Origin: Linanthus parryae
Lineage: Eukaryota > Streptophyta > Magnoliopsida > Ericales > Polemoniaceae
Length of the DNA stretch: 64,000 nucleotides
NCBI GenBank assembly: GCA_023055425.1
Contig: JALGPY010000034.1
Coordinates: 248,001-312,000, forward strand
Direction of reading: 5' to 3'
Below are positions 52,813 through 63,032 of the stretch, in pieces. Within the stretch, counting starts at the first letter, position 1. Each line of letters begins with the position of its first letter. The notes under the pieces are model-generated. The model searched no databases and was not told where the DNA came from. It saw only the letters and a list, made by a program, of their open reading frames with translations. The position numbers and the translations under genes are program-made.

Positions 52813-54443
52813 TTGTAGTCATTTAGGAATCATGAAAGAAATTATTTGGAGTTCGGCTTCCTCCACTTTTGAAGATTCAATAGCTTCCTCAACATTTGAA
52901 AATTCAATAGCAGCAGCCACTCTAGAAAATCCATCTGCTACTAGATTTTCTCTTCCTTTCTTGTACTCTATAACATAATCCAACCCCATCATTTTGTTGA
53001 CCCATTTTTGCTGCACCAAAGTTGTTATTTTTTGATCTAAGAAGTACTTCAAACTGAAATGATCTGTCTTGATAGTGAACCTTCTCACCTCTAAGTAAGG
53101 TCTCCACTTGTTAATGGCTTGGACCACAGCCAAGAGCTCCTTTTCATATGTGGACAAACCCAAGTGCCTATCAGATAGTGCTTTGCTGAAATAACATATA
53201 GGTCTCCCTTCTTGCATAAGCACAGTCCCCAACCCAGTAGCACAAGCATCAGTTTCTACAACAAACCCTTTATTGAAGTCAGGTAAAGCTATGACAGGGG
53301 TTTCACACATTGCTTTCTTGAGTTGAGTGAATGCTTGAGTGGCTTCTTCTCCCCATTTGAAGTTATCTTTCTTCAATAATTCAGTGAGAGGCCTGGCAAT
53401 CAAACCATAGTTCCTCAAAAATCTTCTGTAGTAGCCTGTGAGACCCAAGAAACCTCTAAGTTGTGTGATGGTGGTTTGTGTAGGCCAATTTGTCATTGCT
53501 TCTATCTTTCTTGAATCTGCCTGCACCCCTTCTTCACTGATCCAGTGGCCTAGATATTCGATGGATGTCTGTAGGGAGGCACATTTAGATAGCTTCACCT
53601 TCAACTGATTTTGTTGTAAGAGCTGGAAAGTGAGGTGTAAGTGCTCCATGTGTTGATTGAGACCCTTGGAGTATACCAAAATATCATCAAAAAAACCAAA
53701 ATGAACTTCCTCAAATGGGCTTTAAACACTTGATTCATTAGGTTTTGGAAAGTGGCCGGGGCATTGGTTAACCCAAAGGGCATAACCCTAAACTCATACA
53801 GCCCTTCATGAGTTCTGAAGGCTGTTTTGTGTGCATCTTCCTCCACCATCCTAACTTGGTGGTATCCTGCCCTCAGATCAAGTTTAGAAAACATGGTAGC
53901 ACCTTGCAGTTCTTCTAGCAGCTCTTCAATAATTGGTATTGGGTACTTGTTCCTGGTAGTTATTGCATTTAGGCCTCTATAATCTACACAAAAACGCCAA
54001 GACCCATCCTTCTTTTTGACCAAAAGTACAGGTGAAGCTGTGTTGAATAACCCCATTTTGAGCATCTCTTTAACTAGTCTTTCAATTTCATCTTTCTGCA
54101 CAAGTGGGTACATGTAGGGTCTGAGGCACACAGGAGTTGCTCCTTGTTTGAGTGGAATCCTGTGGTCTAGCTCTCTTGATGGTGGTAGCTGAGTGGGCTC
54201 CTCAAAGACTTCGTGATAGTGTTGTATGAGTGGTTGTAGAACTTGTGGTACTGTGTGGTTGTCCTCTGTAACATTAATGATATACAGCTGGCCTGCTATC
54301 ACCCCTTCATTATTTTGGCAATATTGTTGTAATGCTTGTAAATGTGCTGACTTGTACTGGCAATGTTCTGTGACAGCTTGTAGTACTATTTCCTTACCCT
54401 TCCAATTGAGTGATAAGGACATCTCATTGAAGTCCATTCCCAC
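52813..54443 (-). pseudogene. Gypsy reverse transcriptase and RNase H
   Basis: RT motifs: HRIPLKQGATPVCLRPYMYP, FSKLDLRAGYHQVRM, FRVMPFGLTNAPATFQNLMN. The catalytic FFDDILVYS is broken because a T-run near 53690 is one base short, moving DDIL into the next frame. Downstream: SIEYLGHWISEEGVQ, LRGFLGLTGYYRRFLRNYG and RNase H VVETDACATGLGTVLMQEG, YEKELLAVVQAINKWRPYL. An in-frame TGA near 52817 ends the block just before the integrase. Confidence 0.9.
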
Positions 54444-54970
54444 AGGGCTGACCTCTTTAAGCCAATGGACCCCAAGACCACATCACAACCCCCAAAGGGT
54501 AGTACTCTAAGGTCCACATTCATCTCACATTTTTGAATCTTGAGTTGCACTGCCTTGCACATTCCTGGGCTGTCTATCTCATTACCATTAGCTATAGTGA
54601 CCTTCATAGGGGAATGAGTTGTCACTTCACACCCTACCTTGTTAGCTGTGTTCACATCTATGAAATTGTGGGTGCTCCCACTGTCAATTAGGACACTGAC
54701 CTTAGCCCCATTAATGTTGCCCTTAAACCTCAAGGTTTGTGAATTGCAATGACTTGAAATGACATGAAGAGAGATGGAAGCTTCTTGTGTAGTGATTCCC
54801 TCCTCTGGTTTTGGTTCTTCCAATTGGTTAGGGAGTGTGTCCTCTTCAATGCTTGGAAGCTGAATGTATTCATCTCCTTTATCTGTTCCTCCCTCATCTC
54901 TTGAAATAAGGAAGAGCTGGTTCTTCTTGCATTTATGTCCAGGGTAGTAAGCTTCTTCACAAAATAGCAT
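54386..54970 (-). pseudogene. Gypsy zinc knuckle second half and aspartic protease
   Basis: The frame reads FCEEAYYPGHKCKK, then the protease core KVSVLIDSGSTHNFID at about 54660-54705, then LRVLPFGGCDVVLGSIG. The catalytic DSG is intact. Another frame change occurs near 54440 before the RT. Confidence 0.85.
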
Positions 54971-56016
54971 TGCTTCTTGTCTCTTCTTTCCTTCATCTCC
55001 TCTGGTGTCAGCTTCCTATAATTCCAATTGTTGGTGGGGATAGCAGCTGGAGTTTTAGTTCTAGTGAAGCTCCCATTAGTGGATGCACTTCCTTTTGTTA
55101 ACCCTCTGAGCAGGTGTTGCACTTCTATCATTAAGTGGGAATGCTGGGTTTTGCAATGAGTCTCTTGCAGCCTTGCTAGGGTCATGGCCTCTGAGAGTGT
55201 TGTTGGTTTTCCCAATTGTACTGCACTTTTAATTTCGTCTTTGAGTCCACTCAAATAACTCCTAATGAAATAAGCTTCATCAGCTGCTGGAAAAATGGCT
55301 TTAATCCTTGGCCTGAGTGTGTCAAATTTGTCCTGGTACTCCATTACAGATCCTTTTTGTGTGAGTTTATTGAATTCCCCTTGGATATTTTCATGTCCTT
55401 GCTCCAAAAATTCAGCACAAACTAGCTCACTAAAAGCTTCCCATGTCACATTTTCCAGAGTCACTATCTCAGATCTAAACCAATTCTCAGCTGTTCCGGT
55501 CATGTTGAGTGAGACTAGGATTAATTTCTGCAGATCATTCAATTGGTGAAGCATAAAATACCTGTTAGCCTTGACCAGCCACCTTAACGGGTCATCACCG
55601 GAGAATTTGGGGAATTCCACTTTTGGAATTGGTAACACAAGCTGCGGATGAGTTCTGAATTGTGGATCTGGGTTGTGGTTACGGACTGATTCACTATGTG
55701 TTCTTGAAGAAGACTCTTCTGGCCCCTTTCCTTTGTCCGTCGCTCTCGCCCGTGCTGGAATTCCTTCGCGGTTGGGGTTAGGGAATCGGGATTTTTCTTT
55801 CTCAGTAGCCATGATGTTGATACAGTTGATAAGTTTATCGATCTTGTCATCCATCCGGTCTATTTTCTCATCCAGCTCTGGGATTCGAGCGACTTGGTCG
55901 TGGATCAAATCTATATCTGATTTGAGTCCGTCGATGGCTTCGTCTACTGCCAACAGATGAGCATCCACACCATCGGTTTGTCCCATTTCTGTTTGATTGT
56001 TCTTACGTCTAGTCAT
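54966..56016 (-). pseudogene. Gypsy gag
   Basis: Starts at the ATG at 56016. It contains the retrotransposon gag core (PKVEFPKFSGDDPLRWLVKA, WEAFSELVCAEF, GSVMEYQDKFDTL, FIRSYLSGLKDEIKSAVQ). At about 54966 a T-run is one base short (KKQCYF then a frame change), splitting the zinc knuckle whose second half (CEEAYYPGHKCKK) lies in the next frame. In functional relatives gag continues in frame into pol. Confidence 0.85.
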
Positions 56017-56055
56017 CTACGATGGAAGGCAGGGGAAGAAAGCTCTGATACCAAA

Positions 56056-56402
56056 TGTTATGAATCCGAAGATTTTAGATCGGATTCAGATCGGAGAAAT
56101 GAAGAAATGAGATTTTCAGAGAAGAATTGGAGAGAGAACGGAGAGATAAGAGTTGTTGCATAAAAATCATAATGATCTTCTCAATCCAATCCAATATTAC
56201 AACGAATCACCACAGAGGCTAAAAGACAGAATTGCCCCCTCTTAATAAAATAATTTACTAATTAACCTAACACGTGGACGGTACCTAAACGGTACCGTTC
56301 CACTTAATTCTAATCACCGGCCTGAGAGAAGTATTGGTAATCGCCGGTCAATATTTGGTAATTTCGCCGGAGAAGTCATCGGAAACTGGGAAATTCATGA
56401 CA
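56056..56402 (-). repeat. Gypsy 5' LTR (right in window)
   Basis: It lies upstream on the coding (-) strand and is adjacent to the tRNA-Met-type primer-binding site at 56042-56055. Confidence 0.93.
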
Positions 56403-56407
56403 GAAGA

Positions 56408-57360
56408 ACTCATAGAGCCTGAAGATGTTGGTTGCGAGAAAGGTAAACTGCTCAATGAACACCTTGCTTGGAATATTCGACCAGTCTTGGTTTGCTCACC
56501 TTAAACAACAATCTGGCTGGAAGCTCATTTTTTGGCTTTTGAATACAGTTGACTCATCAGTTTCTCGTTTTACCTTTCTCTCATCAGTCTCTCATTAGTT
56601 GAATATTTTGATAAGGGTAACATACACTAAACCTATCTGCAAAGTGCATTTTGGGACACAAAATTCCATGCACTTTCAATTTCTCACTACAACCTTTGCA
56701 ATATACATCATCCGTACTAATCACGTGATAGTCCTTGATGTTTTCTTTTCTTCATCTATAGATCTAGCACGTGAATATCACGTGATGAATTTCTGTTATA
56801 AATATAATTCTCGTAGATGGAGATTCTAAACTTCTGGTTGACAATAAAATATTTTTGAAACTAGTCGTGATGGTTATGGGAGATCTGTAGATTTGGTCTT
56901 TCTCACTACCCACTGGGCTCGAATTGTTGTTTGCTCGGGCAGCAAAAAGCGGAACCCCTATCAACTGAGATTAATGCAATAGTTAAATTCTCACTCACAT
57001 CTAAAACAAATTCACGGTTGCCTGCAGCATCAAACCTCAAAAACATGACAAAACTCAGTCTAATCGTGCACCAGATAGCAAAACCCCTTTGAGATGAATA
57101 AAAAAAAAGTAAAAAAATAAAAAAAATAAATAATCTGTCAACAGTGCGTGCAGTAGTTAAGCGTGAACTCACATTTCAACCGAGTTCACAGTTGCCCACA
57201 ACATGTAGTTTGAATATGATATGGGTGGTGGTGAATGTTGAGCAGATATAGTTACGTTACAGAGGGTGTGGCTCTTAACCATTCTTATTCACCATATATT
57301 CAACTTTCAGTTCCGTTTCAGTTACTTCAAACTAATTTTGTCCAAATTTATTGTTTTGAG
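56408..57360 (+). repeat. F-box-unit flank/intron module, copy before E9
   Basis: From about 56810 to 57360 it is closely similar to 25650-26182 (gatggagattctaaacttctggttgaca; gggctcgaattgttgtttgctcg; gagggtgtggctcttaacc). No gene is present. Confidence 0.65.
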
Positions 57361-57470
57361 CAAAAGTTTGCTGATTCATTTGTTGTTCAAGTTCTTCTGG
57401 GTAATCCTAAGCTAGCAATTAATCTGTCTCCAATTTGGTGCTGTCCCGCTTTTGTATTCTGTCTCTAGAT
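57361..57470 (+). other. Conserved 3'-exon-like block, copy E9
   Basis: The acceptor is mutated (ttgttttgag instead of cag) and the first bases are deleted. The rest matches E5 (gctgattcatttgttg, gtaatcctaagctagcaatt, cccgcttttg). Confidence 0.5.
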
Positions 57471-59419
57471 CAAAATCCTTGTGGAAAAGTCTTGAGTTTC
57501 AAGTCTAAGACTGTCTCTGTTGTTGTGTAAAGCTACTTTTGTGTATTTTGTAGTCCTAGTAGTATTAACTCGTGTTTGTGAGCGTTTTGATTCGAAAACT
57601 CTTGTAGTCTCAACTTTTGAAACTCGTGTCATATTTCGTAAAAGTTACTCAGTAATTCAATATGTACGTTTATTTGTTTATTTTTTCTTGATATTACTTT
57701 TTTGCTTATAGTAAATTGCATATTTCCTCATAATCCAATCATTTGTCGTAGCACTGTCTTTAAAAATTAGTAGTGGCACGTAAACTGGTGGCCCAACCAA
57801 TTCGCCTAACCCAGAACGGGATTCTACGAGATCGGGCTTGATATTGACGGTTGAGATCGACCAACATATATGGATTGGGCTTGGGCTATGTGTAAAACCC
57901 TCAAGATAACCACTCTGAAAACTCGAGAGGGTGTCATTACGTACGCGAGATAATTCTCGGATACAAAAACATTTAAAAGCGGATCCAAGCAATTAAACCA
58001 TAAGTTTTAGCTAGTAGAACTAAATTGAAATTATAGACATCTAATCATTTTATTCTAGACGGGTTATATTGGTTTTAGCCCGAGTTTGAGGCAAGCATGA
58101 CTTGTTCTTCTAGGATCGCCATTTCAATAAATAAATCTTTAGTTTTCACACTTTTATTAACCTTGTTAATTCACGTGTTGGAGTTGCAATTGGAGGCGCA
58201 ATAAAATACCATGTTAAACTTTATGTTTGATTTTAATTGATTCCACTTTTAAATGTTCTTGTATCCCAGAGTTATCTCGAGTGCGGAGTGACATCCTCCC
58301 GGATTTTCGGTGTGGTTATTTTGAGCGTGTTACACTCTGTAATTTTGGCCCAAGCCCACCCCGACCTCTATTTTTTTAAGATTAAAAATATGTATTACTT
58401 ACGTATATAAGTGTATATAAGTGTACTATACTGATGAAATGTGAATATGTCATGTGACGAGAGAACTTAGAAAACATTGCTGAAAGAATGTCAAATTTTC
58501 TTGAAGATTTGAGTTTTTATTCCTATATTTTTAACAATAACTACAAAAGAACGACCTAGAAGAAAGGGAAGCGAGTGTGTTCTTCTTAATAGGGGAGTCT
58601 CTCTCTATGAGATCCGTCAAGGATCGTCGAGCTATTGTTAGTTCACGCTTATTAGATTTTGTCGATGTTATGACACAACGGATGAATCCATGTATCAAGC
58701 AAGAATGATGAACAAAATAAAAAACGAGCGACAAATAATTTAACGTGGTTCGCTAGTTTGAATACTAGCTACTCCACAACTTGAAAAATTAGAGAGAAAC
58801 ACCATAAATACACATCATGACCTCAATCTATGCCAATACACGTTTATATAGACCTACTATACTTGTTTGGTCCCAAAGAAACGTTCAAAACGGACAAAAA
58901 ACACATAAGGAAACAATTCTGAAATTGTCAGCCCCCTATCCAGGTCGTGCGCCCTAGATCAGAGGTCATGCGACCTCCTCCTAAGTCGTCTAACTTTTCG
59001 CCAAACTCCTCAAGCTTATTCAAAGCATATTCTCAATAGTCGACATCAAGGGAAGGCTTGTCGCATGGATCGATTATGCTTGTTTGGGAGATTCTAAGAA
59101 TACTAAATTAATCTTAGCCCCCAAAGACGATCTTGCCCGAGAATGTAAGAGTTTTGTGATGGATGAAAGGATCTCATAATGACGAGCATTGTTATTAGCT
59201 TTGTCAAAATCTATTACGTAGAATTAAATATACTCAGAGCATCCACATTAGACTATCTGCCAACGAAATTTAGAAAAGTGTAGCTCAGTAGACTTGCTAA
59301 ATTGCATTATATTTTGTTGAGCTTGAATATTTCTCGCAACATCCGGCAAGATTATTTTTTTGATCCAAAATATTTTACATGATTTTCTACATGATGTGTT
59401 TCTCCCTACAAATCTCTCC
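57471..59419. other. Intergenic, probable degraded retroelement sequence
   Basis: 57471-57700 matches the post-exon flank at 26291-26560. Beyond that no gene is seen. 58650-59000 has phrases typical of plant LTR-element flanks (atttaacgtggttcgct, gtcgtgcgccctagatcagaggtcatgcgacc) but no boundaries. Confidence 0.35.
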
Positions 59420-59960
59420 ACGTTGTTTTCTATTCATTCAAATTTAATTTATGCAATGTATATATTAGAATTGTACCTTGAAGCATGAAGAGACTCAAAG
59501 GAGCAACAACGAAGTGAAATCCCATACCTTGTTCGCACGAAAAGGAGTGTCTTCGCACAAATAGTTTTTCGCACGAAGAGAAGAAACAAGAAGACTTTAC
59601 AGTCTTCGTGAAACAGCTTGCATGATCAAAATACGAAGAGTTTTCGTACGAAGACAAATTATCTTCGCACGAAGCGTCTTCGTACAAAGATCCGTAGTGT
59701 TCGTAGGAAGACATCCCGCAAGCGGCTAAGGATTGGAACATTACCTTAGAGTCTTGAGACGGTTTTGGGGGTATAAAAGGATCCTTTAGGGGCCTGTAAT
59801 TGTATATAAGCAATGTAAATTGTTCTCTTGAGTTGAATAAATGATCTTCTTGCCCGTTGACGTAGTTAGCATTATTTGTGTGCTAGCGAACCACATAAAC
59901 TTGCGTGTTTTATCGTTTTATGCTTTGTTCGTGAGGCGTGAGTGATCCTGAGTGTCTTAA
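59420..59960 (+). repeat. LTR/promoter-like segment with a CTTCG-N-ACGAAG palindrome array
   Basis: Between 59520 and 59715 the words ttcgcacgaa, ttcgtacgaa and cttcgcacgaag occur repeatedly at short spacing. They are followed by ggtataaaagg (TATA-like, about 59770) and ttgaataaatgatcttcttg (about 59835). This is the layout of an LTR with upstream enhancer repeats. No paired LTR or pol was found, so a solo LTR or an isolated promoter is inferred. Confidence 0.45.
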
Positions 59961-61480
59961 CAGTTTATAAAGAATTACAAAATATATGACAAATATTTGA
60001 AGAGCACTACGGGAGCAAAATTTGAAAATATTACCATATAAATTAGAAATGGTCTAAATGATTGATAAAATTTAGATAACACTATTGTGAAGGCTCTTAC
60101 AATCATGTGTATTGTACTTAAGGATCTAAAAAAAATTGATGACTTCTTATAAAATTAGCCCAATAAATTAATCTTTTCTCAATAAATTAATCATATGACA
60201 CTTCGTCTTAACAATTCTCAATAAATTAATCATATGACATTTTCACCGAAGCGTACACGCTTTTATGAGTTAGTCGGACCAAACTAACTACCTATTCAGC
60301 AAACATTTCTCCAAAAATAAATAAATAAATAAAATACTATTCAGCAGACATGCCCCCATCATTCACTATATACACTATGACCCCGTAACTCCTGTGTATT
60401 AGAGAGCACCTGCTAACTACCCACTTTTCTGCAGTTGCACCCTTATTCTCTAAACTACACCTGCTTCCCCGACTGTCCTATATCATAATATTAACAAGCC
60501 AGAACTAGACAATACGTACGCGTATGTTGTTATTTTGTAATTCTGGGCTTTGCCTAAATTCAGTGGTTTACTAATTTCAATTTCCGATTGAGCAAATGAA
60601 AGAAAAGCCTTTTATCTTAGTTAGTTGTGAGTTTGCAAAAAACTGCTAAACTTGTTCTTATTGAACCGTAACATTTTTACTCTACCTATATGGCATTGTG
60701 TTCACGAATTTGGAATAGTTTGCAATGTTTTTAAATTTATTTTCACTAATTTATTCTTTTAGTAAATTAATGCAGAAAACGTAAATAAGAAAATCATTTT
60801 TTTTACTTTCTCTCATTCATTAGTTCAAACACGTTAGTAAAAAAATCAATTCTCATAATTTATTATCTCATATTGTTTTAAGAATGATTTGATTCTCAAA
60901 TAAACGAAAGGGCCTGATTGGTATAAATTGAAAATCTGGAAAGTTGGTTGTCGAAAAATTTCGGTAAAAGATCTAACTGAACTAAAAATCAAAAGCCGTT
61001 TGGTATGAAATGAAATTGCAGCTTACTAATTTGATAACACTTTCACCTCTTCAGTGTGCCAAATGAGCGGGATCATTTTCACCTTCTGATTGTGACGACG
61101 TTAGTCTGGGCTTGGGTGTGTCACTGGAAATAGTTATTAAATGAGCGGGATATGGTATCTAATCTGAGCTTGCCCGTTTAACCCGTGTAATATTATATTT
61201 ACCAAAAGCTACAACGACACCACTGCCTCTACTGCCCCATGCCAATTTTCGTTGCCCCTGTCGCATCATTTTGGTTAACACTTGCATCCAAATCTTCAAA
61301 GTCCAATTCATTAGACAACCCAAATGAAAAATTCAGTCACAAATCAACATCTTCAATATAACCGGTCACCACGACCAAATACCAACTATCATGACATCAT
61401 ATTTATAAGTACAACTAATACCCTCAAAACCAAAGTCTCCCACACACGTTACCAAGTAATAAAACGTTTAAAAGATGACT
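59961..61480. other. Intergenic, partly duplicated
   Basis: No gene. 60175-60245 has a short direct repeat (ctcaataaattaatcatatgaca). 60375-60620 matches 46975-47215. 60905-61060 has MITE-like ends (gggcctgattggtataaa). Confidence 0.4.
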
Positions 61481-62140
61481 CTTTTACTAATAATCAGGGG
61501 ATTGCCCGTGCCAGATGGCACTATCCAAAAGACACGTTTTGTAATCGATTTTGCTGAAGGAGAAGATGAAAATGGCGTCTCCTGTAGTTTTATATGATTT
61601 CCATCAAGTCATGTTTTTACACACTTTTGATAATTACGTAAATTAAAAGGATACGTTTTCAAGTAGTGGGAAGTTAAGTGGGTAGTTAAGTAGTGGGGTA
61701 GTTAAGTGGGTGGTATGTGAGATCTAATGGCTGAGCCTCATTTATTTAATCTAAAGACTGAAAAGTTATAAGTTAGCTAAACAATGCTGATTTATAAATA
61801 CTAGAGTATTGCCGGTGCCCGAGGGCACTATCCCTAAATTGGATAGTGTTTGAATTTAGATGTGTTTTTAATGAATTTAGAGGTGTTATCTAAAATTTAT
61901 ATTTATAAATGTGATGAAAAAAGAATAAATAAAAATGGACGTGGGAATAAAAAAGTGGACAACTTTCAAGTATGGGATGTTCAAAAAATGGACGTGGGAA
62001 TCACTCACTACCCATCTCCTATTGGTTACGGATGTAGTTGAGAAAAACCTCTCTCCTATTAGTTAGGGATGTCCAAAGAGAGTGGATACTTGGAGATGTA
62101 ATAAGTAGGTGAGATCTAATGATGGGTATGTGATTGATTT
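61481..62140. repeat. Non-autonomous repeat family with a hairpin end motif
   Basis: Two head motifs, ggggattgcccgtgccagat-ggcactatcc (61498) and gtattgccggtgcccgag-ggcactatcc (61808), each form a small hairpin and follow actaataatc/atactagag. Downstream parts match 6930-7160 and 21735-21930 in reverse complement. It encodes nothing recognisable. Confidence 0.5.
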
Positions 62141-62142
62141 AT

Positions 62143-62578
62143 GGTGAGTTTGGGAATGCTTCTGCTGCCAGCACAGGTGCTAGCAGAAGCAGTTTAGTGT
62201 GTTTGGTAAAAATAAATTTTTTGCTTTTTCTGACAGTTTCTGCTGTCCCACAGCAGTTTTTAGGAAGCAAGGGGGGAGATGCTTTTCCAGAAAGTGCTTT
62301 TAATTAATTTATCTATAACCGATTTTGACCTTACAATTTTTTAAAATATCAATAGTTATCTTTCCGGATATGACATGTGTCATATATTTTGTCATTTTAC
62401 CCTCTCACAGCAACTTCACAGTTGATTTTACCAAACACAAAATTACTATATCAATATTTCGCAGCAGCCTTTAAGTAATATTTATCAAATAACATTTTAT
62501 CAAGAACTCACAGCGGCTTTCTACTGTGTTTTCACACAGCAACTTTCTACCACCGCCACCTCATTCCCAAACTAGCCC
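62143..62578. mobile_element. MITE with GTTTGGGAATG ends
   Basis: Left ggtgagtttgggaatg and right (reverse) gggctagtttgggaatg. The interior has inverted cttctgctgccagc / gctagcagaagcag and ctgctgtcccacagcag. About 436 bp, non-coding. No clear target duplication was found, so the superfamily is uncertain (hAT-like is possible). Confidence 0.6.
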
Positions 62579-63032
62579 TTAAACTAACATTTGAAAAATC
62601 AAAAGTTAATTAAACCATGCTATTTTATAATATAGAAACGAATATTTTCAAATGATCGGATTGAAACGTTAGACTAATCAAAGGGAAATAGTTGGTGTTT
62701 TTAAATGGACATAAAATATACACAAAATGGCGTGCACGCAATCAAACTAGCTAGATAAATGCTGACCAATTCGTGTGCGGTGTGTCCAAATAGACAGCTC
62801 TACTTGCTCCATTGATATAGGTTACGTTGACCAAATAAAAAAGAAGATCCACGCAACGTAGGTTGTCATTTCCTTATTATATTAGTAGTAGTAGTAGCCA
62901 GCCATACAAAAATTGATTTCATACCCATCGATTTTCAATTTCTCCACGAATCATTATCATTTGGCCAATTTCGGAGTATCCGGACCCAGGAGGGGTTTGA
63001 TTCTATTTTGATCATCATCCCCAAACCCGGTT
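62579..63032 (+). promoter_or_regulatory. Upstream region of the right-edge F-box gene
   Basis: 62650-62820 and 62990-63032 match 47930-48110 and 48235-48277 respectively, so it is the duplicated promoter/5' UTR of this gene pair. No TATA box was assigned. Confidence 0.55.

Larger units (their letters stand above)
50995..56402 (-). mobile_element. Complete Ty3/gypsy LTR retrotransposon, chromovirus-like
   Basis: LTRs at 50995-51367 (373 bp) and 56056-56402 (347 bp) start TGTTATGAATCC and end TTCATGACA. A 5-bp target duplication GAAGA flanks them (50990-50994, 56403-56407). On the - strand, the primer-binding site tttggtatcagagc follows the 5' LTR (at 56055), and a purine-rich tract aagggaggtggat precedes the 3' LTR. 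Gene order gag-protease-RT-RNase H-integrase and a chromodomain-like tail fit a small chromovirus (Reina-like size, inferred). The LTRs differ by about ten substitutions or small indels plus one 26-bp insertion in the left copy. The polyprotein has two frameshifts and three nonsense codons. Confidence 0.96.
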
